Below, piece after piece: positions 35,691 through 44,286 of a stretch of DNA of 64,000 bases; the stretch's first letter is position 1; each line of letters begins with the position of its first letter. Made by a program: the position numbers and the translations under genes. The stretch spans positions 558,001 through 622,000 of the forward strand of contig NZ_FNFL01000001.1 in NCBI RefSeq assembly GCF_900101125.1. Direction: 5' to 3'. Source of the stretch: Sediminibacillus albus. Lineage in GTDB: Bacteria > Bacillota > Bacilli > Bacillales > Amphibacillaceae. Below the pieces are notes generated by a model. It searched no databases and was not told the origin of the DNA. It saw only the letters and a list, made by a program, of their open reading frames with translations.

Positions 35691-36746
35691 CTAGTTTTCG
35701 CCGTCACTGGCTTTGTTCATTTCTTCTTCAAGCTTATCAAGTATTTCCTGGGCTGATCCTCCTACTTGTTCAACATACTGATTCCTGACGGGCTCGCCAG
35801 CATCTCTGAACGACTCTCTTTGTTCAGCAGATAACTCAGTAATCTCAATATTGCTGTTTTTCTCAATTTCATCCAATGCCTGCTGGTTTGTTTCAGCTTG
35901 AATGTCAAAAGCCTTATCCTTCATTTCCTCAATTGTGTCGTCAATCATTCTCCGGACATCGTTTGGTACCTCATTATACAAATCCGGATTCACCGCAGTT
36001 GTTGTTGTATATAAGGAGTGCTTGGACAATGTCAAGTACTTCTGAACTTCGTAAAATTTCATTTGCTCGATCGCAAATAGAGGATTTGTCTGTCCTTCAA
36101 TCATGTTCAACTGCAAACCGCTGTACACTTGTTCATATGGTACAGGTGTAGGGTTAGCTCCATATTGTTCATAAGAAGAAACAATAAGCGGGGATGGCAT
36201 TGTCCGGAATTTCATCCCCGAGAAATCATCCGGTTCTTCCACTTTTGTTTGGGTTGTCCAATGATTGAATCCTTCCGTCCAATAAGAAAGCACCTTAATT
36301 TTCTTTTCTTCGAATTGTTCTGCAAGAGGCCCATACAATGCTTCACTATTATTCAGGATTTGTTTATTTACTTGCATATCATCCGAAAACAAGAAGTGCA
36401 ACAAAAGCACTTGTGACTCAGGGACGATGGTTCCGATGTTTCCAGGTGATATAATTGCAAAGTCGATAGCGCCTATCTGGAGCAGTTCAGCCTGTGTGGT
36501 GGCATTGCCAAGCTGGCCGACTGGATAAATTTCAATTTTGATATTTCCTTCAGATTTTTTTTCGATAATTTTTTTGAATTCCTCTGCGTACGTATTTTGT
36601 ACAGAATCTGGTGATTCTTCATGGGCAAACCGGAATACATATTCAGGAGAATTTTCTCCTCTTGATGTCTCTGTTCCTCCTGATCCACAGGAAGCTAACA
36701 CAATGGTCATCAATGTAATTGTCATAACGATGATTATTTTTTTCAT
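35691..36746 (-). CDS. TRAP transporter solute-binding lipoprotein (DctP family)
   Basis: A 351-residue extracytoplasmic solute receptor of the DctP type, usually binding C4-dicarboxylates or other organic acids. The signal peptide ends in lipobox VLASC (Cys20), anchoring it to the outer face of the membrane. Conserved receptor segments include FRFAHEESPDS and FSGMKFRTMPSPL, where the Arg normally binds the ligand carboxylate. It is third gene of the dctQ-dctM-dctP operon, 15 bp after dctM, and is followed by the operon terminator. The substrate cannot be read from sequence. Confidence 0.93.
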   Translation of the reverse strand: MKKIIIVMTITLMTIVLASCGSGGTETSRGENSPEYVFRFAHEESPDSVQNTYAEEFKKIIEKKSEGNIKIEIYPVGQLGNATTQAELLQIGAIDFAIISPGNIGTIVPESQVLLLHFLFSDDMQVNKQILNNSEALYGPLAEQFEEKKIKVLSYWTEGFNHWTTQTKVEEPDDFSGMKFRTMPSPLIVSSYEQYGANPTPVPYEQVYSGLQLNMIEGQTNPLFAIEQMKFYEVQKYLTLSKHSLYTTTTAVNPDLYNEVPNDVRRMIDDTIEEMKDKAFDIQAETNQQALDEIEKNSNIEITELSAEQRESFRDAGEPVRNQYVEQVGGSAQEILDKLEEEMNKASDGEN

Positions 36747-36761
36747 AAAGTCACCTTCTCT

Positions 36762-38042
36762 CTATTCCGAGTAAAAGATTTGGTAGGAAGTAATAATTTC
36801 CGGAAATAATATAAATAGCGCTGACGCAGCCATTAATATCAAGATATACGGCCAAATGCCCTTTATAATTTCTTTATATGGTTGTTGAAAAACGGCTATC
36901 GCAGTAAAGATATCCACTCCGAATGGCGGGGTAGCAGACCCGATGGCCGCCTGCAATGTTACAATCACGCCTAACGCTATAGGATCGACTCCAGCATCGA
37001 TGGCAACAGGATAAAAAATCGGCGTCAATATCAAAATAACGACTAATGGATCTACAAACATACAACCAACAAAAAAGAAGATAGCCACAATGAATAATAC
37101 ATAGGTTGCAGACGGATCATTTCCAAGTACTGCTTCCGTTATTTCCTGGGGAAGTTTGGCGTAAGCAAGCACCCAGCTCAGCGCAGTACCGGCCGCCACT
37201 AAAATAAATACGGCGGCAGTTACAATAGCTGTCGACTCTGCTATTTTTGGCAAATCTTTTATTTTTACATCCCTGTAGATGACTACTTCCAACATAAAAG
37301 CATATAAAACAGAAATGGCAGCAGCCTCCGTGGGACTAAAAATACCTAAGTAAATTCCGCCGATTATCACTATAGGAAAACCGAGTGGTAAAATAGCCCT
37401 TTTTAAAGCCCTGCCCCGCTGTTTCCAGGAAGCCTTGTTATCGTTCCCCAGCTTCTTGAAGCTGGCTAGAAAATAGCTGTAAAGCGCAAAGAAAAAGAAA
37501 ATAATAATACCCGGCAATATACCGGCAATAAATAATTCCCCAACAGATGTACCTGTTACTACACCGTATACGATCATAGCAATGCTGGGCGGAATCATCA
37601 GCGCAAGGTCACTGGCATTGATGATTAATGGGATGGCTTGCTTATCGCTATAACCGATATCTTTTAGCCGTTGCCTAGTCGGTTTACCGACTGCAACTAC
37701 AGTTGCCTGGGTCGATCCAGAAATCGAGCCAAACATTGCACAAGCTGCTGCGGTAGTTATCGCGTATCCTCCGCGAATATGACCGATAAAGCTGCCGACA
37801 AGGTCTAACAGCCGTGTAGACGTCTTACCGGAAGACATGATATCTGCAGCAAAAATGAACATTGGTACTGCTAACAGAACAAACGTCTGAATCCCTATCG
37901 AAAATTGTTGTACAAGTACCATTGGATTTAACTCCGGAAAAAAGGTTAAAGCTACTGCCAACGGAGCCACAAACAATGGAACCATGATTGGATATCCTAA
38001 AAACAAAAGTAAAAACATAATGCCGAGCAGCATCCAAATCAT
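36762..38042 (-). CDS. TRAP transporter large permease (DctM family)
   Basis: A 426-residue membrane protein with about 12 hydrophobic helices, the transport subunit of the TRAP system, which uses a sodium or proton gradient. Family motifs include the start MIWMLLGIMFLLLFLGYPI, GSISGSTQATVVAVGK and FVDPLVVILILTPIFYPVA. It overlaps the small permease gene by 4 bp (ATGA), so the two are translationally coupled. Confidence 0.95.
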   Translation of the reverse strand: MIWMLLGIMFLLLFLGYPIMVPLFVAPLAVALTFFPELNPMVLVQQFSIGIQTFVLLAVPMFIFAADIMSSGKTSTRLLDLVGSFIGHIRGGYAITTAAACAMFGSISGSTQATVVAVGKPTRQRLKDIGYSDKQAIPLIINASDLALMIPPSIAMIVYGVVTGTSVGELFIAGILPGIIIFFFFALYSYFLASFKKLGNDNKASWKQRGRALKRAILPLGFPIVIIGGIYLGIFSPTEAAAISVLYAFMLEVVIYRDVKIKDLPKIAESTAIVTAAVFILVAAGTALSWVLAYAKLPQEITEAVLGNDPSATYVLFIVAIFFFVGCMFVDPLVVILILTPIFYPVAIDAGVDPIALGVIVTLQAAIGSATPPFGVDIFTAIAVFQQPYKEIIKGIWPYILILMAASALFILFPEIITSYQIFYSE

Positions 38043-38584
38043 TTAATGTCAGCCTCCTCTCGCTTCCATGTAGGATCTTCGGTTCCATCAATCATTTCAT
38101 CTTTATACCGATAATTAAGCCAGAATTCCCGTAAATATTGAACACCGGAAAAGAAAAAGCCAATCGGTATAAACAAAGTAATTAAGTAAACGGGAAACCT
38201 TAATGCAGCAGTTACACGGCCTAATTGATAAAGGGTTATGGTGTAATCAGCTGATAGATAGAATAGATAAAAAAGTAATAAAGAAGTAGTTGCTGTAATG
38301 ATCAGCACGAGAATTTTTCTCACCTTAAATGGCAAAAACTCTACTATAGCAGTCATTTTCAAATGCCTTCCCCTTCTGGCACAGTAACTTAGCCCGATAA
38401 ACGTTACAATAATGATGAAAAACTGCCCCAGTTCTTCTGCAAAGGTTAAACTATTCCCTATAGTCCGGGCAAACACATTTGCAAGCAATATTAGGGTCAT
38501 ACCAAAAATGGCACATATGATAATCCACCTCTCTATTCCAGCCTGTATCTTGTCCAGTTTTCTAAATAGGTTCATTGTTCTCAT
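38039..38584 (-). CDS. TRAP transporter small permease (DctQ family)
   Basis: A 181-residue protein with four transmembrane helices, the small membrane subunit of the TRAP transporter. Family features include the opening helix IICAIFGMTLILLANVFAR and the charged loop CARRGRHLKM. Two starts fit: ATG at 38584 is very close to AAGGAAAGG, while the ATG three codons later (38575) is at a better distance. It is the promoter-proximal gene; a palindrome overlaps its predicted promoter. Confidence 0.9.
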   Translation of the reverse strand: MRTMNLFRKLDKIQAGIERWIIICAIFGMTLILLANVFARTIGNSLTFAEELGQFFIIIVTFIGLSYCARRGRHLKMTAIVEFLPFKVRKILVLIITATTSLLLFYLFYLSADYTITLYQLGRVTAALRFPVYLITLFIPIGFFFSGVQYLREFWLNYRYKDEMIDGTEDPTWKREEADIK

Positions 38585-38624
38585 CCTTTCCTTCTTAAGG
38601 CCCGGTACTAACTTAATTCCTCTT

Positions 38625-38661
38625 ATATAAGTTGGTAAACGTACAAATTACAAACTTACCA
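38625..38661 (-). promoter_or_regulatory. TRAP operon promoter with overlapping palindromic operator
   Basis: On the minus strand TTGTAA and TTATAT are 17 bp apart, 40 bp before dctQ. The -35 and spacer are covered by a 29-bp imperfect palindrome at 38633-38661 with outer arms TGGTAA and TTACCA. A GntR/FadR-type repressor of a TRAP operon would fit, but no regulator gene is adjacent. Confidence 0.5.
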
Positions 38662-38729
38662 GGACAAAAGTCTTTCTTGCTGACTTACTTAGTATGAACC
38701 GGAAAATGACAGCTATAAGACTTTACAAA

Positions 38730-38762
38730 AAAAAAAAGACCATTCTCGATGGTTCGAGAACA
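38730..38762 (-). terminator. Putative terminator downstream of the methyltransferase gene
   Basis: A 7-bp stem (TTCTCGA with complement, 4-base loop) followed on the minus strand by TGGTC and T11. It lies 240 bp past the methyltransferase stop. The rest of 38662-38999 holds no gene that I can support. Confidence 0.5.
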
Positions 38763-38909
38763 AGTCCATTTCTGCCTTCGCCGGCATTAATCCTTTTTAA
38801 CTTTCTTTCGCTCTATTTCCTTTTCCAACTCATATACAGATATTATCAATTTTCCCACCTCTTATTTCCTACTTTCATTATAAGAAGCGGGAATATTTAT
38901 CTGAACGAC

Positions 38910-38932
38910 TATGAGAAGGAATCCTTCTCATA
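38910..38932. repeat. Perfect 23-bp palindrome
   Basis: TATGAGAAGGA and TCCTTCTCATA flank a single central base. It is 68 bp downstream of the methyltransferase stop. It has no T-tract; it could be an operator, an RNA stem or a processing site. Confidence 0.45.
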
Positions 38933-38999
38933 CTTTAGACTGAAAGTTTTTGTCTGGTCCAACAGGGATGTGCGACCAAAGGCAAATGTAAATAATGCT

Positions 39000-39578
39000 T
39001 CATACTGCTTTTTCTTTTTCAGCCACGATATAATAAACGTTACTATTCATACTACCGGAAGTAACGGAAAAGCCCGCATCATTTAGTTTTTCCATCAGTA
39101 CTTCCTTGGGCAGCCGTTCATCCATCACGGGACCTTCTTCATCCCCAGACTTTTCCCACTCAACGATGAGCAGCCTGCCGTCTTCACTGATAACTCGGTG
39201 TATTTCTGTTATTGCTTTTCCCAATTCATCCACCTCGTAAAGGACAAAAGAAGCGACGCCCCTTTGAAAGGAACCATCAGGAAAATTTAAGTAGTCAATC
39301 CCACTTGGCATTCTGTCTACATTCTCCAACCCTTGTTCAGCGGCACGATCAGCAAGAATTTCCAACATTTCCTGCTGGATGTCGACTGCCAGTACCCGAT
39401 CTTTCGTCGCCTTAGCAATCGGTAAAGTCAGGTATCCGTTCCCGGCACCCAAATCAATTACTTTTTCATCTCCATGAAGGTTTAATAATTCGATCACTTG
39501 ATCGATAGGCACTACTTCTTCCCGTTGGGGGTCCAATAATTTTTCTGCTTTTTGATAAGAAAATAACTCTCCTGCCAT
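39000..39578 (-). CDS. Class I SAM-dependent methyltransferase
   Basis: A 192-residue soluble methyltransferase of the UbiE/Methyltransf_11 type. Motif I is KVIDLGAGNGYLTLP, the SAM-ribose acidic residue is in VLAVDIQQEML, and the later motif is GRLLIVEWEKS. The substrate is unknown. I start at the ATG of MAGELFSYQ, preceded by GGAAAGGGG; the frame is open 51 codons further upstream but that part has no ribosome site or family match. It is divergent from the 60-residue membrane protein. Confidence 0.87.
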   Translation of the reverse strand: MAGELFSYQKAEKLLDPQREEVVPIDQVIELLNLHGDEKVIDLGAGNGYLTLPIAKATKDRVLAVDIQQEMLEILADRAAEQGLENVDRMPSGIDYLNFPDGSFQRGVASFVLYEVDELGKAITEIHRVISEDGRLLIVEWEKSGDEEGPVMDERLPKEVLMEKLNDAGFSVTSGSMNSNVYYIVAEKEKAV

Positions 39579-39750
39579 ATATATCCCCTTTCCGTCCAGG
39601 TATACTGTTATTTTTCCTTTATTTTTTTCATTCAAACATACTTTGCCTGATTCATCCCTCCTAGAGAAGGACTGCTGGATACCGATAAGGATTAGAATCC
39701 AAATTCTTAGGGAACTATGAAAAAAAAGCAAACCGTTAGGAGGATTGTTT

Positions 39751-39933
39751 ATGATATGGGTTTATTTGTCCATCCTTGTACTCTTACTTGTCGGCGTTGC
39801 TGTTTACTATGAAAAATGGGGCAAACAAAAAAACAATGATTCAACTGTGACTATAGAGGAAGAAGAAACATTGAATGAAGACTATATTAAACATGGGGCT
39901 CACAATGAAACCGAGGATGCCGATAAGCTGTAA
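39751..39933 (+). CDS. Small single-pass membrane protein (60 aa)
   Basis: A 60-residue protein: a transmembrane helix (IWVYLSILVLLLVGVAVYY) at residues 2-20, then a hydrophilic, acidic tail rich in Glu and Asn. I recognise no family. An ideal ribosome site (TTAGGAGG, 7 bases before ATG) and a strong terminator downstream support it as a real gene. It is monocistronic. Confidence 0.7.
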   Translation: MIWVYLSILVLLLVGVAVYYEKWGKQKNNDSTVTIEEEETLNEDYIKHGAHNETEDADKL

Positions 39934-39984
39934 ATCACTTATTCCATGTCAAATACGTTCCCTAAATAGAGTTTTCCGACTCAG

Positions 39985-40020
39985 GAAAAGGGCCTGCATC
40001 GAATTTGCAGGCCCTTTTTA
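39985..40020 (+). terminator. Bidirectional terminator
   Basis: A 13-bp stem AAAAGGGCCTGCA with complement around a 7-base loop, followed by TTTTT. It lies between the convergent 60-residue and 119-residue genes. Confidence 0.92.
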
Positions 40021-40025
40021 GTTAG

Positions 40026-40385
40026 CTATAATTTTTTTTCTTTATTCACTTTTTGTTCTATGAACTCACAAAGATCTCCTATCGTCTGAAAAGCGTCAAA
40101 CTCTCTATTATACGGTACCTCTTTTTGAGGCGGCGGATCCAGTTCCCAATAGTTAGCAAGTTCCTTTAACGTAGCGGCAAAACGATCTCTATCACCTTTA
40201 TACAATGCAGCTAAACTTGCTTCGGTTGTCAGATATTCACTTGTATTTGTCATTTCTGAATCCGCATATTTGTAAACATACTTTACAACGCTCAAGTAGA
40301 TTTCGTATACAATTCCTTTCGCGTGGGCTATTTCTTTTAATTTTTTCTTTGTTTTCTTTTGCTCAAAGTCAATTAAATCACCCAT
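40026..40385 (-). CDS. Hypothetical protein (119 aa)
   Basis: A 119-residue soluble, mainly helical and charged protein starting MGDLIDFEQKKTKKKLKEIA. I recognise no family. ATG follows AAAGGTG; a GTG three codons earlier overlaps that site. PPPQKEVPYNREFDAF in the second half is a proline/aromatic stretch between two helices. It is divergent from the lipoprotein gene at 40610 and ends at a shared terminator. Confidence 0.65.
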   Translation of the reverse strand: MGDLIDFEQKKTKKKLKEIAHAKGIVYEIYLSVVKYVYKYADSEMTNTSEYLTTEASLAALYKGDRDRFAATLKELANYWELDPPPQKEVPYNREFDAFQTIGDLCEFIEQKVNKEKKL

Positions 40386-40609
40386 TGTCAGCACCTTTCT
40401 TGCAATTATTAATGGTATCTTCCAGATTGCTCGTCTTTAACAGCCCTAAATTAATCATACCACTACAGAAAAAAAAGAAACTTCTCCAGATAATCGTCAA
40501 GATAGCAGCATCAGCAGACAATGTGTATTTTGACCGCTTGATTTCCGTTTTCCATGATCTTTTGTATAATGAGAGTAATAAAAAAATTGAGGTGACAGGA
40601 GTTGGCCGC

Positions 40610-41365
40610 ATGAAGAAAATGATAATACTGTCTGTGTTTATCCTGCTGTTTTTGATTTCGGGTTGCTCAGATAAAGAAGCACAATCAATTATAGTTAAGT
40701 CTGAGGAACAGCCTGCCCATTCGGAAAAAAAGCCAGCTTTTGTCGAAATGGAACAGGAAGGTGAAAAAAGTGAACAAGAAGAAAACCTGCTCGAATTCAC
40801 CTTGCCTAATGAACAGATTGTGATAAACCTGAATGAAGTAGATATTTTGAAAAATTACCTGTCAATTATTCCAGACAGGCAGAGGGAAATTGAAAGTATG
40901 TCTTTAACAAGGGTAGATATTCCAGATAAAGACACAATTTATTTACTGCAATTTTCCTGCCGGGAGGATGCGTGTTCCTATCTTCTTTTAAATCAACAAG
41001 AGCAAGGTGGCTCTTTTTTAGCAGCTGACCTTGCAAAATTTAAGTCTGCTTCCGTATCTCCGGATAACAAACAGCTTATGTTGTTATTTAGCAGAATAGA
41101 ATCAATGGATGGAGTTGAATTAACAAGGGATAAGTTAGTTATGATCCAACTGGAGGGCATGAAACAGCTTTACGTGGCTCAAGAGAAAAATACCCCGTTT
41201 GAAAATAATTATCAGTGGCCTATCTTATCTGCCAAATGGGAAGACAGCGATCATCTTTCAATTACTATCCCGGAAATTCCCAACCAAGGAGAGAAAACAT
41301 TAAAAGATTGGCATTTATCCGACAAACAAACGAAAAAAATCCAGCTGACTGTGTTTGAAAAATAA
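40610..41365 (+). CDS. Hypothetical lipoprotein (251 aa)
   Basis: A 251-residue secreted lipoprotein. The signal peptide ends in LISGC, so Cys19 is the lipidated residue. An acidic linker (residues 25-60) precedes a beta-rich domain that reads like a propeller or solute-binding domain (YLLQFSCREDACSYLLLNQ; KSASVSPDNKQLMLLFSRIE). Two Cys in CREDAC could form a disulfide. The function is unknown. The ATG follows ACAGGAG; a TATAAT hexamer at 40565-40570 may be its -10. The long in-frame extension upstream (from 40205) is antisense to another gene and lacks a ribosome site at its start. Confidence 0.72.
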   Translation: MKKMIILSVFILLFLISGCSDKEAQSIIVKSEEQPAHSEKKPAFVEMEQEGEKSEQEENLLEFTLPNEQIVINLNEVDILKNYLSIIPDRQREIESMSLTRVDIPDKDTIYLLQFSCREDACSYLLLNQQEQGGSFLAADLAKFKSASVSPDNKQLMLLFSRIESMDGVELTRDKLVMIQLEGMKQLYVAQEKNTPFENNYQWPILSAKWEDSDHLSITIPEIPNQGEKTLKDWHLSDKQTKKIQLTVFEK

Positions 41366-41395
41366 CATTCGGAACCCTTCCGAACACCGTTTCCT

Positions 41396-41842
41396 TCATT
41401 CAAATACCATTTCTTTCTCTGTTTGAATACTCTTCAGCTCACCATTCAGGTAAAACTCACAGGTGATATACAATGTATGTGTCCCTTTATCTAGAGGCTT
41501 AAATAATTTAGGATCTTGGGGGTGATATACATCTCCCGGATCTAACTCTTTTGTAACCGGACTTCCAGTGAAATCATTCATTTCACGATTTACATCAAGG
41601 GAAATTAACGGGGTACGATGCAGCAGTTCAACCGGTTCTTCTCCTATGTATTCAAGAGACCTCAGAACCTGAAATCCTTTATCTTTCTTTTCTACCTGAA
41701 CATGAATGATAAAATCATCAGCTTGTTCATTGACTTTAACAGGTTCAGCAAGCTTGGCACTGGAGGTTTCTGCTAACCAGTAGGCCGCTGCCGCCCCAAT
41801 TACTGCCATAATTGCTGCTACTAACAGCGTTTTTTTAAACAT
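41396..41842 (-). CDS. Hypothetical membrane-anchored protein (148 aa)
   Basis: A 148-residue protein with an N-terminal signal anchor (LLVAAIMAVIGAAAAYWLA) and an extracellular beta-rich domain (DDFIIHVQVEKKDKGFQVLR ... THTLYITCEFYLNGEL), immunoglobulin-like in pattern. No family is recognised. The ATG follows GGAGGGGGAAAT; ten residues upstream are open but precede that site. It is convergent with the lipoprotein gene and divergent from the aldo/keto reductase. Confidence 0.65.
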   Translation of the reverse strand: MFKKTLLVAAIMAVIGAAAAYWLAETSSAKLAEPVKVNEQADDFIIHVQVEKKDKGFQVLRSLEYIGEEPVELLHRTPLISLDVNREMNDFTGSPVTKELDPGDVYHPQDPKLFKPLDKGTHTLYITCEFYLNGELKSIQTEKEMVFE

Positions 41843-42016
41843 ATTTCCCCCTCCTCTGTCTTCTAGTGCCAATTAAGTCTACTAAAATTATCCTATTAAA
41901 TAGACGTTTAGCACTGGAAGAAAGTTTCATTTTTTTCCCAAATATTTTCTGTGATTTAATAAAATTAAAAACGGGAATCGAGTAAAGTGAGTGTTTAGAA
42001 TGATGGAGGTGGAAAC

Positions 42017-43015
42017 ATGGAAAAAACGAAAATAAAACATATAGATATGGAAATGAGCAAAATTGGGTTAGGTACCTGGGCAATTGGCGGATTTCAATGG
42101 GGTGGAACTAACGAACAAGAAGCCATAAAAACGATTCATACTGCCCTTGATAAAGGAATTAATGTCATAGATACTGCGCCTGGCCACGGATTTGGAAAAG
42201 CAGAGGAAATCGTCGGCAATGCAATAAAATCTTACGCGCGGGAAGAGATAATTATTTCCAGCAAAACTGGATTAAACTGGAAGGAAAACAGGCAATTGTT
42301 CCGTGATTCTTCTAAGGCGCATATTCACAAAGATATAGAAAAATCGCTAGACAGGCTACAGACAGATTATATAGATGTTTATCATGTTCATTGGCCTGAT
42401 ACGTACACTCCTTTTTATGAAACGGCAGAAGCGTTAAACTATTTATATAATGAAGGTAAAATCAGAGCGATAGGGCTTAGTAACTTCTCTCCGGAGCAAA
42501 TGGACATCTTCCGGGAAGCTGCCCCTGTCCACGCTATTCAAGCACCTCATAATTTGTTTGAAAGAGATAGCGAAAATAACGTGCTTGCCTATGCAGAAGA
42601 AAAAGAATTGACAGCATTTTTTTACAGTTCGCTTACAAGAGGGCTGCTTACCGGCAAGATAACCGGAGAAAGCAATTTTAAAGCAGGGGATATACGTTTA
42701 TCGGAAGACCCAAAATTTCAACAGCCCAGACTTGAGCAATATCTTTCGGCTGTAAAACAGCTTGATCACTTGGCGCAAGATCGATTCAGCATGACAGTAC
42801 TGGAACTGGCACTGCAATGGAATCTGCAACAGCCCGGTTCTTCTGTTTCATTATGGGGTGCCCGCCGCCCTCACCAATTACAACCTTTGGAAAAATTAGG
42901 GGGATTTAAAATTGACGATGATACAATGAAAGATATTGATGAAATACTATTGAGAACAATTAAATCACCAATTGAACCTGATTTTATGGCCCCGCCTACC
43001 AAATATGATATTTAG
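42017..43015 (+). CDS. Aldo/keto reductase with His in place of catalytic Tyr
   Basis: A 332-residue (beta/alpha)8 oxidoreductase of the aldo/keto reductase superfamily, NADPH-dependent in most members. Three of four tetrad residues are visible: Asp52 (NVIDTAP), Lys83 (IIISSKTGL) and His125 (HVHWPD). The usual Tyr position, expected as DTAPxYG, reads DTAPGHGFG with His57. Cofactor-binding C-terminal segments are present (SVSLWGARRPHQL). The start follows GATGGAGGTGG. It is monocistronic with a strong terminator. Activity may be altered by the substitution. Confidence 0.88.
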   Translation: MEKTKIKHIDMEMSKIGLGTWAIGGFQWGGTNEQEAIKTIHTALDKGINVIDTAPGHGFGKAEEIVGNAIKSYAREEIIISSKTGLNWKENRQLFRDSSKAHIHKDIEKSLDRLQTDYIDVYHVHWPDTYTPFYETAEALNYLYNEGKIRAIGLSNFSPEQMDIFREAAPVHAIQAPHNLFERDSENNVLAYAEEKELTAFFYSSLTRGLLTGKITGESNFKAGDIRLSEDPKFQQPRLEQYLSAVKQLDHLAQDRFSMTVLELALQWNLQQPGSSVSLWGARRPHQLQPLEKLGGFKIDDDTMKDIDEILLRTIKSPIEPDFMAPPTKYDI

Positions 43016-43028
43016 TCTTGTTCCATGT

Positions 43029-43066
43029 AAAAGCAATCGGAAGGATGTTCCTTCCGATTGCTTTTT
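43029..43066 (+). terminator. Terminator of the aldo/keto reductase gene
   Basis: A perfect 16-bp stem AAAGCAATCGGAAGGA with complement, 3-base loop, followed by TTTTTAAATTTTTT. Confidence 0.93.
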
Positions 43067-43262
43067 AAATTTTTTCCAATTTTTAAGCATTCCCTGTCCC
43101 CACAGCAATTTGCTCCACTCTTTTCCTCTTGTCTTCTTTGATTCCTAAATGAAAGAATAATTATCCCAAAAAAGCTCATTCTAAGATTAGATTACTCAGT
43201 TAGTAGTTCACGAATGGATCTCCGACAAGGATTAAACAACAAAGGAAAAGGGTCTATTTAAC

Positions 43263-43294
43263 AAAGGTTGGCAGGGAATTACCCGCCAGCCTTT
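43263..43294 (+). other. Hairpin upstream of the spoVA cluster
   Basis: AAAGGTTGGCAGGG pairs with CCCGCCAGCCTTT (one mismatch) around a 5-base loop, ending 34 bp before the lipoprotein start. No T-tract follows. I could not find a sigma-G type promoter that I trust in 43067-43328. Confidence 0.5.
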
Positions 43295-43328
43295 GACAAC
43301 TGATACTTAAAAAGCGTAGGTGATATCG

Positions 43329-43802
43329 ATGAAGCATTTATTCACTTTTCCCCCGTTATTGTTTTTCTGTCTGACATTTAGCATTTTATCTGCCTGTACT
43401 GGCGATGAAGACGGACGAAGTGCCAAACAAGATGAAAATTATGATTTAACGCAAGTCAGCCACCATTCAGAAATAAGCCAGGAACCGGCAAATGCCGCCA
43501 AACGAAAAGCGTTAAAAAATGAGGCAGTGATTGGCTCAAGGGGGGTTAATACCGATAAAAACTTACTTATTGGTATAGAGGTTCGCCAATTAGACAGGAT
43601 TCGACTGAAAAAATTGGAAAAACAGATAACCACGGATTTAGAAAAGCAATATCCGGATAAAAACGTGCAAGTATCTACAGATAAAAAAATTTATTTAGAG
43701 CTCGACAAACTGGAAAGCCGTTTACAAAAAAAAGATATCTCCAAGAAGGAATTAGATAAAAAGTACAACCAGATTAAAAAGCTTATAAATGACCAAGCTT
43801 AA
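43329..43802 (+). CDS. YhcN/YlaJ-family sporulation lipoprotein
   Basis: A 157-residue lipoprotein: signal peptide with lipobox LSAC (Cys23), then a YhcN/YlaJ-type domain with NLLIGIEVRQLDRIRLKKLE and LEKQYPDKNVQVSTDKKIY. Relatives are found in spore inner membranes. The start is the ATG after TAGGTGATATCG; a GTG three codons earlier precedes that site. It is first gene of the cluster with spoVAC, spoVAD and spoVAE (17-bp gap to spoVAC), consistent with a forespore role. Confidence 0.85.
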   Translation: MKHLFTFPPLLFFCLTFSILSACTGDEDGRSAKQDENYDLTQVSHHSEISQEPANAAKRKALKNEAVIGSRGVNTDKNLLIGIEVRQLDRIRLKKLEKQITTDLEKQYPDKNVQVSTDKKIYLELDKLESRLQKKDISKKELDKKYNQIKKLINDQA

Positions 43803-43818
43803 CGGACGAGGGATATAA

Positions 43819-44286
43819 ATGGCAAATAATAAAAAGAAAAATCAACAACAATATCAAGAGTTCGCTAAACAAAGAGAAACAAAGAGACCATTAATCAAAA
43901 ACTGTATTCGCGCCTTTTTAATCGGCGGCTTGATTTGCACCATCGGGCAAGTGATATCAACCTTCTACATTCATTTTTTTCATTTCACTGAAGAAAATGT
44001 AGGTAATCCGACTGTTGCTACACTGATATTCTTAACCATGCTGCTAACTGGGTTCGGCATTTACGATAAAATTGCCCAGTTTGCCGGTGCCGGATCGGCT
44101 GTACCTGTTACAGGGTTCGGTAACGCAGTTATCGCTGCGGCAATTGAGCACCGTACCGAAGGTTTTGTATTAGGCGTTGGAGGTAATATGTTTAAATTGG
44201 CCGGATCTGTCATTTTATTCGGTGTGTTCTCTGCTTTCATAATTGCCTTAGTGAAAACAATATTAATCCAATGGGGTGGACTATAA
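43819..44286 (+). CDS. spoVAC: Stage V sporulation protein AC
   Basis: A 155-residue integral membrane protein of the SpoVA channel, which moves dipicolinic acid into the developing spore and releases it at germination. A basic N-terminus (KKKNQQQYQEFAKQRETKRP) is followed by about four helices; GGLICTIGQVISTFY and GAGSAVPVTGFGNAV are family signatures. ATG follows GAGGGATATAA. Its TAA overlaps the ATG of spoVAD by one base (TAATG), so translation is coupled. Confidence 0.97.
   Translation: MANNKKKNQQQYQEFAKQRETKRPLIKNCIRAFLIGGLICTIGQVISTFYIHFFHFTEENVGNPTVATLIFLTMLLTGFGIYDKIAQFAGAGSAVPVTGFGNAVIAAAIEHRTEGFVLGVGGNMFKLAGSVILFGVFSAFIIALVKTILIQWGGL

Noticed and set aside
40205-40609. 135-codon extension ahead of the lipoprotein at 40610
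   Set aside because: It is antisense to another gene and would bury the lipoprotein signal peptide; the ATG at 40610 has its own ribosome site.
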